DNA of 5,432 nucleotides from Propionibacteriaceae bacterium (GTDB lineage Bacteria > Actinomycetota > Actinomycetes > Propionibacteriales > Propionibacteriaceae), in assembly GCA_009787035.1 (NCBI GenBank), contig WRGV01000139.1, positions 1 through 5,432 on the forward strand, in the 5' to 3' direction. Below, one piece after another: positions 1 through 4,879 of this stretch (positions are counted from its first letter, which is position 1; every line of letters begins with the position of its first letter). A model generated the notes under the pieces. The model was not told where the DNA came from. It worked only from the letters and a program-made list of their open reading frames with translations, and did not search any database. Both the position numbers and the translations under genes were made by a program.

Positions 1-1055
1 GACTGTCCGTTCGCGCCTGGGACGACAGCATCCCCACCGACCCGTTCAGCTTCGGCGCCTGCTCGGTTGGCCTCAGCGACTTCACCCTGGAACTGATGGT
101 TGATGGAGTCCGCTACGAGTACCTGCTCCAGATCGACTGCACCCACGTCGCCTATGAGGCTCTCTTCGAGTATCCCGAGAATCGTCGACGCCGAGTGTTC
201 GAGCGCACCGACCAGGAGTTGCTCTGGCAGCGTCGACTACCGGGAGCCGTCAGCGTCAAGCAGCTGTGGACGCCGCGCACGCTCGTTCTCTCCCTGGCTC
301 GTCGATTCCCGGACGGTCCGGTGCGCGCAGTGGCCCAGAGCGTTGCCACAATCCAGGCGAGTGGTTCGCTGCCCAATCGGCGCCCCTGGGGTCTGCGTGC
401 CTGGCCGTCGGCCATGGCCTGGTTCGAGCCGTCGGAGCCCACACTCTTCGACAGTCCTGCGGACACGGCGATGCCGACACGGCGCGAGCAGGCTCTCGCC
501 TTGCTGCGGCTCGCCGATATGGGCATCGAAGAAGTCGAGGTCACGACCGATGAAGAGCCGCGGCTGGAGGGGCTGCCCGCTCGTTGGCGCAAGCATCTGT
601 CCTTGCTGCACAGCCTTCCCGGCGGCCCACAGCCTCTGGACTTCGCGCAGGAGTCTGCCGGCACGCAGGCGTGGTTCACCCTGATTGGCCCGGTGCTGGA
701 AACGCTTCACCACGGCTCCGTCCTCGTCGTCGACGAGCTGGATGCGAGCCTGCACCCCAAGCTGAGCGCCCAGGTGATCCGCATGTTCCACGATCCGCAG
801 ATGAACCCCCTCGGCGCGCAGCTGATCTTCACCGCACACGACGTCAGCCTCATGGCCCACCTGAACCGGGACGAGGTCTGGCTGACCGAGAAGCAGGCGG
901 ACGGATCGACGCGCCTGGGTGCCATCTCGGATTTCAGCGGCGAATATGTCCGCCAGTCGGCCAACCTGGGCGCGCGCTACCTGGCCGGCCGATTCGGATC
1001 GCTGCCCGACATCAACGACGCCGAGCTCTTCCGCGCGCTCGGGCTGATCGGCTGA
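1..1055 (+). CDS. AAA15/RloA-family ABC-type ATPase, C-terminal part (5' end outside window)
   Basis: The frame is open from the first complete codon (base 3) to TGA at 1053-1055, giving 350 residues with no convincing start, so the N terminus and Walker A loop lie upstream. Counting from base 3, an ABC signature-like ESAGTQ lies at residues 217-222, Walker B with catalytic acid (VLVVDELD, D244/E245) at 240-247, a D-loop-like ASLHP follows, and a switch histidine (TAHD, H279) completes an SMC/Rad50/OLD-like nucleotide-binding half. The early stretch (PF.F ... YEYLLQID ... YPENRRRRVFERT) resembles the insert of COG1106/AAA15 ATPases. These proteins act as ATP-driven sensors or scaffolds for a partner effector; RloA, AbiLi and the PARIS protein AriA are relatives. 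The RloB-family gene 3 bp downstream supports this role. The methionine at 96 is internal: the 31 residues before it continue the family pattern. The family call is strong; the defence function is inferred. Confidence 0.9.
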   Translation, partial: LSVRAWDDSIPTDPFSFGACSVGLSDFTLELMVDGVRYEYLLQIDCTHVAYEALFEYPENRRRRVFERTDQELLWQRRLPGAVSVKQLWTPRTLVLSLARRFPDGPVRAVAQSVATIQASGSLPNRRPWGLRAWPSAMAWFEPSEPTLFDSPADTAMPTRREQALALLRLADMGIEEVEVTTDEEPRLEGLPARWRKHLSLLHSLPGGPQPLDFAQESAGTQAWFTLIGPVLETLHHGSVLVVDELDASLHPKLSAQVIRMFHDPQMNPLGAQLIFTAHDVSLMAHLNRDEVWLTEKQADGSTRLGAISDFSGEYVRQSANLGARYLAGRFGSLPDINDAELFRALGLIG

Positions 1056-1058
1056 TCC

Positions 1059-1661
1059 ATGGCCCGCCAGTCTCGTACCCGATCTCTCTTGCGCCGCACC
1101 GGTATCCGTCCCGAACGGACGACCCTCGTCGTCTTCACGGAGGGCTACACCGAGTGGGACTATATTGTCGGGCTGCGCCGCCTGCCCGCCGTTTCCACCC
1201 GTTTCTCGATCGAAATCAAGACTGGGCATGGCACCGACCCGCTCACGCTGGTCGCCAACGCCGTGAAAAGCTCAACCGAACCTGAGGTGGACGAGTGCTG
1301 GTGTGTGTTCGACGTCGAGTCGCCGACGCGGCACGAGCACTTGATGGAGGCCATGGCCCTGGCCAGGAAACACGGTGTCCACGTCGCCGTCTCCAACCCG
1401 TGCTTCGAAGCCTGGCTGATCTTCCACTCTGAGCGCCGCACCACGCATCTCAGCACCGCCGACGCCATCGCACGTAGTGAACACCTCAACGGACGCACCG
1501 GAAAGCGCATTGCAATCAGCGACTACCTGCCCCTGCTCACCAAAGCGGTCGAGAATGCCGAATACGCCACGGAATGGCACAAGCGCAACGGGACAAACTT
1601 CCCTGACGACAACCCGTCCTCGACGATGCCAGACTTCCTGCGCCGCATCGGCGCCGCCTGA
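1059..1661 (+). CDS. rloB: RloB-family protein, probable TOPRIM-like effector of the upstream ATPase
   Basis: This complete 200-residue protein has the hallmarks of the RloB family: an Arg-rich N terminus, a beta strand ending in FTEGYTE (residues 26-32, E28), WCVFDVES (81-88, acidic D85 and E87), the diagnostic NPCFEAWLIFH (113-123), and a C-terminal NPSSTM (185-190). The Glu ... Asp-x-acidic order matches a TOPRIM metal site; the second acidic residue is Glu where I expect Asp, a possible variant. ATG at 1059 is 3 bp after the ATPase stop without a clear Shine-Dalgarno site, so translational coupling in an operon is likely. AbiLii of the AbiL abortive-infection system is RloB-like, and the TOPRIM protein AriB of PARIS is a nuclease released by its ATPase. 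By analogy this is the toxic effector held by the ATPase. Several rows of this gene count to 57-58 % GC, below pta, which may indicate transfer. The nuclease role is inference. Confidence 0.88.
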   Translation: MARQSRTRSLLRRTGIRPERTTLVVFTEGYTEWDYIVGLRRLPAVSTRFSIEIKTGHGTDPLTLVANAVKSSTEPEVDECWCVFDVESPTRHEHLMEAMALARKHGVHVAVSNPCFEAWLIFHSERRTTHLSTADAIARSEHLNGRTGKRIAISDYLPLLTKAVENAEYATEWHKRNGTNFPDDNPSSTMPDFLRRIGAA

Positions 1662-1664
1662 GCC

Positions 1665-2474
1665 TCAAGCCCCGCGCAGCCAGGCGATGTCGGCCGCCTG
1701 CGCCTCGGGGTCGCCGGGGGTCTCGACGAGGGCGGGGCATCCGGCCGTGTCGACCACATCGTGCAGGCCGGCCGGGTCGGCAAGGCCTTGTCCCAGATTG
1801 GCGTGCCGGTCGGCACCCGAGCCGAACGCGTCGCGGGAGTCGTTGGCGTGCACCAGGTCGATGCGACCGGTGATCGCGCGCAGGCGGCCGGTGAGGCCGA
1901 CCAGCTCCAGGCCGGCGGCGTGGGCGTGGCAGGTGTCCAGGCACAGACCCACCTGATCGGCGCCATCCGCGGCCGAGATGGCGTCCCACAGCATGACGAT
2001 ACTCTCCAGAAAACGAGCCATCGCATGCTGTCCGCCCGCGGTGTTCTCGATCAGCAGCGGCACGGGCAGGTCGAGCCCGTCGATGGCCTTGCGCCAGTTG
2101 TCGTAGCCGGTCGCCGGGTCGTCGTTGGCCGTCACGTGCCCGCCGTGGACGATCACGCCGCGAGCCCCGCACGCCGCCGCCAGCGACACCGTCTGCTGCA
2201 ACAGCTTGCGCGACGGGATGCGGATCCGGTTGTTCAGCGACGCCACATTGATGACGTACGGCGCGTGCACGTACAGCCCAACCCCGGCCGCCGCCGCGTC
2301 CGCGCGCAGGGCGTCGGCACCCCCGGCGTACTCCACCGCCGGCGGCGTCCAGCTCTGCGGATCGCTGAGACAAAACTGCACCACCTGCGCGCCGCGATCG
2401 CGGGCCCCGGCGATCGGATCCGCCGCGTCCACGTGCGAACCCAGGATGAGCGTGCGTCCGTCTTTGGCTGACAT
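1665..2474 (-). CDS. nfo: Endonuclease IV (AP endonuclease, Nfo)
   Basis: This 269-residue TIM-barrel enzyme cleaves DNA 5' to abasic sites and removes blocked 3' ends during base-excision repair. All nine trinuclear-zinc ligands of the E. coli enzyme have counterparts: H70 (YVHAPY), H110 (IVHGG), E143 (IENTAGG), D180 and H183 (LDTCHAH), H209 (VHANDS), D222 and H224 (DRHANLGQG) and E251 (ETP). The length is close to that of E. coli Nfo (about 285). I place the start at ATG 2474 because the family fold begins at ILGSHV; no in-frame stop precedes it nearby, as the reading frame stays open antisense to pta. A TACAGT element 7 nt upstream suggests a leaderless transcript. The gene converges on rloB, with 3 bp between the stop codons, and diverges from pta over 48 bp. 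The product call is very secure; the exact start is less so. Confidence 0.95.
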   Translation of the reverse strand: MSAKDGRTLILGSHVDAADPIAGARDRGAQVVQFCLSDPQSWTPPAVEYAGGADALRADAAAAGVGLYVHAPYVINVASLNNRIRIPSRKLLQQTVSLAAACGARGVIVHGGHVTANDDPATGYDNWRKAIDGLDLPVPLLIENTAGGQHAMARFLESIVMLWDAISAADGADQVGLCLDTCHAHAAGLELVGLTGRLRAITGRIDLVHANDSRDAFGSGADRHANLGQGLADPAGLHDVVDTAGCPALVETPGDPEAQAADIAWLRGA

Positions 2475-2481
2475 GGCTTCA

Positions 2482-2487
2482 ACTGTA
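2482..2487 (-). promoter_or_regulatory. Candidate leaderless -10 element of nfo (TACAGT)
   Basis: Read on the minus strand, TACAGT fits TANNNT and is followed by the 7-nt TGAAGCC and then ATG at 2474. That places transcription initiation on or next to the start codon, as in actinobacterial leaderless mRNAs. The GAAG in the gap is too close to ATG to work as a ribosome binding site. No good -35 match is seen 17-18 bp upstream. Confidence 0.5.
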
Positions 2488-2510
2488 GGACTCTTGTCAC
2501 GGGCACCGGG

Positions 2511-2516
2511 TACGTT
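2511..2516 (+). promoter_or_regulatory. Candidate leaderless -10 element of pta (TACGTT)
   Basis: TACGTT fits TANNNT, and 6 nt (AGGGGT) separate it from ATG at 2523, so the predicted transcript starts at the initiation codon. AGGGG looks like a Shine-Dalgarno core but has only 1 nt before ATG, too close to serve as one. TTGTCA at 2494-2499 resembles a -35 box but is only 11 bp away, so I do not pair them. Confidence 0.5.
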
Positions 2517-2522
2517 AGGGGT

Positions 2523-4052
2523 ATGGCCAAGACTGTGTACATTCTCGCCGCCGGACCGCTCGCCGCGAAGACCGACGCCGCACTCCACCTCATCAACGCC
2601 CTGACGCGGCAGGGCGACCGCGTCGGCATCTTCCGCCCGCTCGTGACGGATGTGTCCGACCCCGTCGCGCGGCAGCTCATCGCCGCCGCCACGCTCGACC
2701 AGACTCTGGACGACGCGGTCGGCGTCACGGTCGACACGTGGCTGGCCGGCCCGGACAAGGCGCTGTCGGAGCTCATCGTGGCGCTGGGCACGCTGAGCGC
2801 CCGGTACGACGCCGTGGTCGTGGTCGGCAGTGACTTCACAAGCCCGATCGCCCCGATCGCGGCCGCGGTAAACGCCCGCATCGCGGCGAACCTGGACGCC
2901 CCGGTCCTCGCGCTGCTCGATGCCACGGGCCCGGCCGCGCAGTGCGTGCTCGACGAGCTGAGCCACGCGCATGCGGACGTCCTCGCCTCGCTGACCTGTC
3001 CGCTGGCCGGCGACACGGATTGGGACGGGATCGCGGCGGACCTGGCCGCGCCGCGCCTCCACGTCCGCACGCCGCTGCGCTTCGAGTACGACGTCGCGCA
3101 GGCCGCGCGCGCCGACAAGCAGACCATCGTGCTGCCCGAGAGTGGCGACGACCGCGTGCTGCGGGCCGCGGCCATCACGCTGGAGCGCGGCACGGCCGAC
3201 ATCGTGCTGCTCGGCGAGCCCGACCAGGTGCGGGCGGACGCCGCGCGGCTGGGCGTGGATCTGTCCCGCGCCCACGTCGCCAGCATGTCCGACGAAGAGG
3301 CGCTGACAAGGTACGCGACCGCGTACGCCGAGCTGCGCAAGGCCAAGGGCGTCACGCTCGACCAGGCGAAGGCCAAGCTGGCCGACCCCAGCTACTGGGG
3401 CACCATGATGGTCAAGCTGGGCGAGGCCGACGCCATGGTGTCGGGTGCGACGCACACGACGGCCAACACCATCCGTCCGGCGTTCGAGGTGATCAAGGCC
3501 AAGCCCGACGCGGGCATCGTCAGCGGCGCGTTCTTCATGTGCATGGCCGACCAGGTGTGGCTGTTCGCCGATCCGGCGGTCAACCCGAACCCGACGCCGG
3601 CCGACCTCGCCAGCATCGCGATCAGCTCGGCCGAATCGGCCGCCGCGTTCGGCATCACGCCGCGCGTGGCGATGCTGAGCTACTCGACGGGCACGTCGGG
3701 CAAGGGCCCGGACGTGGACATGGTCGTCGAGGCCACCGCGCTGGTGCACGAGCGCCGTCCCGACCTGGCGGTCGACGGGCCGATGCAGTTCGACGCGGCC
3801 GTCGATCCGACCGTCGCGGCGCTCAAGATGCCGGGATCGCCGGTCGCCGGGCAGGCCACGGTGTTCATCTTCCCCGACCTCGACGCGGGCAACATCGCGT
3901 ACAAGGCCGTGCAGCGCACGTCCGGCGCCACCGCCGTCGGGCCGATCCTGCAGGGGTTGAACAAGACGGTGACCGATCTGTCCCGCGGCGCGCTGGTGGA
4001 CGACATCGTGTCCACCATCGTCATCACCGCCGTCCAGGCACAAAGCAGCTAG
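2523..4052 (+). CDS. pta: Phosphate acetyltransferase (Pta), short form without DRTGG domain
   Basis: This cytosolic enzyme interconverts acetyl-CoA plus phosphate with acetyl phosphate plus CoA, for acetate overflow or acetate assimilation. The 509-residue protein has a BioD-like P-loop domain at about 1-180 (start AKTVYILAAGPLAAKTDAA), the junction TPLRFEYD at 183-190, then the PTA_PTB catalytic domain at about 200-505. Catalytic-domain hallmarks are IVLPESGDDRVLRAA (202-216), SGATHTTANTIRPAF (307-321), MADQVWLFADPAVNPNPT (341-358), the Ser/Asp active-site segment LSYSTGTSGKGPDVD (385-399), DGPMQFDAA (418-426) and FPDLDAGNIAYK (450-461). E. coli Pta is about 714 residues; the missing length corresponds to the central DRTGG domain. 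The P-loop is degenerate (GPLAAKTD instead of GxxxxGKT/S), so nucleotide binding is doubtful, although E. coli Pta is also irregular there. No ackA follows; vapBC does. Start: ATG 2523, which begins the family's N-terminal strand. Confidence 0.96.
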   Translation: MAKTVYILAAGPLAAKTDAALHLINALTRQGDRVGIFRPLVTDVSDPVARQLIAAATLDQTLDDAVGVTVDTWLAGPDKALSELIVALGTLSARYDAVVVVGSDFTSPIAPIAAAVNARIAANLDAPVLALLDATGPAAQCVLDELSHAHADVLASLTCPLAGDTDWDGIAADLAAPRLHVRTPLRFEYDVAQAARADKQTIVLPESGDDRVLRAAAITLERGTADIVLLGEPDQVRADAARLGVDLSRAHVASMSDEEALTRYATAYAELRKAKGVTLDQAKAKLADPSYWGTMMVKLGEADAMVSGATHTTANTIRPAFEVIKAKPDAGIVSGAFFMCMADQVWLFADPAVNPNPTPADLASIAISSAESAAAFGITPRVAMLSYSTGTSGKGPDVDMVVEATALVHERRPDLAVDGPMQFDAAVDPTVAALKMPGSPVAGQATVFIFPDLDAGNIAYKAVQRTSGATAVGPILQGLNKTVTDLSRGALVDDIVSTIVITAVQAQSS

Positions 4053-4068
4053 TCGTGAGGTGAATCGC

Positions 4069-4119
4069 CCGGATCTTCCACCAGGGGTAGAAGGTGACGT
4101 CCCCTGGTGGTAGATTCGG
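4069..4119. promoter_or_regulatory. Long imperfect palindrome, probable VapBC autoregulatory operator
   Basis: A perfect 10-bp inverted repeat, CCACCAGGGG (4078-4087) and CCCCTGGTGG (4101-4110), flanks a 13-bp spacer. Allowing one mismatch (4077/4111) the arms reach 15 bp (4073-4087 and 4101-4115), and with one further G-T pair they reach 19 bp (4069-4119). The right arm covers the predicted -10 of vapB. VapB proteins typically bind such dyads, as antitoxin-toxin complexes, to repress their own operon. The position suits that role closely. Because it also begins 16 bp after the pta stop, its RNA form could hairpin, but there is no U tract for an intrinsic terminator. Confidence 0.7.
4111..4116 (+). 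promoter_or_regulatory. Extended -10 element of vapBC (TAGATT), leaderless
   Basis: TAGATT fits TANNNT and is preceded by TGG, giving an extended TGn -10 motif. Six nucleotides (CGGTTC) separate it from ATG at 4123, with no Shine-Dalgarno sequence, so the mRNA is probably leaderless. It lies within the right arm of the palindrome, so operator occupancy would block polymerase. Confidence 0.6.
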
Positions 4120-4122
4120 TTC

Positions 4123-4365
4123 ATGGCGATCAACATCAAGAACGAGCGGACGGTCGCAGCGATCAAGCGGCTGGCCGCGCGCGACGGCGTGTCGTACACC
4201 ACCGCGATCGAGGAAGCGGTCAACGCCGCTCTCATGACCGAGCCACCCTGTGCCGAAGACGCCTTCGTAGCCGAGATCAAGGCCATCGTGGATGACTATC
4301 GGGCACACGGCCCCGGCCCCCTGGACACGGATGAGCTGTACGACGAGTTCGGGCTGTACCGATGA
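4123..4365 (+). CDS. vapB: VapB-family antitoxin (PSK_trans_fac/Rv0623-like)
   Basis: This 80-residue protein starts MAINIKNERTVAAIKRLAAR, the short beta strand followed by a helix typical of the PSK_trans_fac VapB group, continuing through DGVSYTTAIEEAVNAAL (21-37) as the second helix of a ribbon-helix-helix-like DNA-binding dimer. A variable linker rich in acidic residues leads to the C-terminal LDTDELYDEFGLYR (67-80), which should wrap the VapC active site; its terminal Arg is of the kind that displaces the metal in VapBC complexes. TGA at 4363-4365 overlaps the vapC ATG by 4 bp (ATGA), so the two are translationally coupled. It probably represses its own promoter through the palindrome just upstream. 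ATG 4123 is chosen from the -10 position and the family N terminus. Confidence 0.88.
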   Translation: MAINIKNERTVAAIKRLAARDGVSYTTAIEEAVNAALMTEPPCAEDAFVAEIKAIVDDYRAHGPGPLDTDELYDEFGLYR

Positions 4366-4760
4366 TCGTCGACACATCAGCCTTGGTGGCGATCCTGCGC
4401 GAAGAGCCGGAATGGCAAGTGCTGACTCGGACGCTGCGCCGCTCCCCTGCAGCAAAGATCAGTGCGGCAACGCTGGTGGAGCTGTACGCCGTTGCTGACG
4501 GACGGGGCGATCCCGCACTGCCGCGGCGCGTGGACGCCTTGCTCGCCAAGTTCCGTATCGAGGTCGTTGCCTTTGACGAGCACCAGGCGCGACTCGCACG
4601 CGCGGCCTACCGTGACTACGGCCGAGGTTCCGGCCACCCTGCGCGCCTGAACATGGGCGACTGCTTCTCGTACGCGCTCGCGGCGGTGACCGGCGAGCCG
4701 CTGCTGTGCGTGGGGGACGACTTCGTCCACACCGACCTGACGCTCGCGCTGCGCCCCTGA
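4362..4760 (+). CDS. vapC: VapC PIN-domain ribonuclease toxin
   Basis: This 132-residue single PIN domain is of normal VapC length. It opens MIVDTSALVAIL (D4) and has E40 in ATLVEL, D100 in MGDCFSYALA, and D119/D120 in VGDDFVHTDL (D120 matches the usual NDF aspartate), followed by the conserved TD at 124-125. These acidic residues form the Mg/Mn site of VapC endoribonucleases, which cut specific sites in tRNA or rRNA and stop translation. The segment between E40 and D100 is the variable region that helps set target choice. The gene starts inside the last codons of vapB, the usual antitoxin-first order. All catalytic positions are present, so the toxin appears active when unbound. The RNA target cannot be read from the sequence. 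Confidence 0.93.
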   Translation: MIVDTSALVAILREEPEWQVLTRTLRRSPAAKISAATLVELYAVADGRGDPALPRRVDALLAKFRIEVVAFDEHQARLARAAYRDYGRGSGHPARLNMGDCFSYALAAVTGEPLLCVGDDFVHTDLTLALRP

Positions 4761-4761
4761 C

Positions 4762-4786
4762 GCTGTGATTCCGCTGCGGGCACAGC
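4762..4786. terminator. Weak inverted repeat just after vapC, possible terminator
   Basis: GCTGTG (4762-4767) and CACAGC (4781-4786) form a perfect 6-bp inverted repeat beginning 2 nt after the vapC stop. The loop contains a small nested pairing, CCGC with GCGG (4771-4779). There is no T tract, so this is at best a U-less hairpin of the kind proposed for high-GC bacteria; short repeats like this also arise by chance. Confidence 0.25.
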
Positions 4787-4804
4787 CACAACCCGCTCGG
4801 ACGA

Positions 4805-4816
4805 CCCGGATCCGGG
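4805..4816. promoter_or_regulatory. 12-bp perfect palindrome upstream of the aldehyde dehydrogenase -10
   Basis: CCCGGATCCGGG is a perfect palindrome ending 2 bp before the candidate -10 element at 4819. This position in the -35/-10 spacer is where a MerR-type activator or a repressor could bind. No regulator gene is visible in the window, and short GC-rich palindromes occur by chance in such DNA. Confidence 0.3.
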
Positions 4817-4818
4817 CC

Positions 4819-4824
4819 TATGCT
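4819..4824 (+). promoter_or_regulatory. Candidate -10 element of the aldehyde dehydrogenase gene (TATGCT)
   Basis: TATGCT fits TANNNT and stands out as the only good -10 match in the 119-bp gap after vapC. A start point near 4831 would give a leader of about 49 nt. No convincing -35 box lies 17-18 bp upstream, which would suit a promoter that needs an activator. Confidence 0.4.
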
Positions 4825-4827
4825 CAG

Positions 4828-4860
4828 GGTGAGGCAGGACATCGAAGCCTGCCCATCACC
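4828..4860 (+). promoter_or_regulatory. Dyad/stem-loop at the start of the aldehyde dehydrogenase leader
   Basis: GGTGAGGCAGG (4828-4838) pairs with CCTGCC (4848-4853) plus TCACC (4856-4860), an 11-bp stem interrupted only by a 2-nt CA bulge, with a 9-nt loop ACATCGAAG. It overlaps the predicted transcription start and ends 7 nt before the ribosome binding site. It may be an operator dyad or a 5' leader hairpin. If transcription starts near 4831, the outermost pairs of the RNA stem would be lost, which slightly favours the DNA-operator reading. Confidence 0.4.
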
Positions 4861-4867
4861 AGTAGTC

Positions 4868-4872
4868 AGGGG
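4868..4872 (+). promoter_or_regulatory. Ribosome binding site of the aldehyde dehydrogenase gene (AGGGG)
   Basis: AGGGG lies 7 nt before ATG 4880, a standard spacing. It fixes the start of this gene and contrasts with nfo, pta and vapB, which lack a usable Shine-Dalgarno site. Confidence 0.75.
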
Positions 4873-4879
4873 CAAAATC

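Noticed and set aside
96..98. ATG 96 as the true start of the first gene
   Set aside because: The same frame is open back to base 3, and those 31 residues fit the ATPase family; without upstream sequence the ATPase would lack Walker A.
237..1229. 330-codon minus-strand open frame opposite the ATPase
   Set aside because: No recognisable motifs, and it spans both the ATPase and the start of rloB, whose motifs are clear on the plus strand. It is a GC-skew artefact.
2494..2516. TTGTCA plus TACGTT as a classic -35/-10 pair for pta
   Set aside because: The spacer is only 11 bp, too short for a sigma-70-type promoter; only the -10 is retained.
2942..4063. 373-codon plus-strand open frame in another phase of pta
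   Set aside because: The translation is almost entirely Arg, Gly, Ala and His, a frame-shifted shadow of pta.
4069..4119. Palindrome as an intrinsic terminator of pta
   Set aside because: No run of T follows the right arm on either strand, and the position over the vapB -10 fits an operator better. A minor role in RNA 3'-end formation is not excluded.
2475..4286. Long open frame on the minus strand continuing upstream of nfo across the whole of pta (873 codons in total)
   Set aside because: Its upstream part is Arg/Gly/Val/His-rich low-complexity translation typical of the antisense of a GC-rich gene; endonuclease IV homology begins only near 2474, and pta is an unmistakable gene on the other strand.
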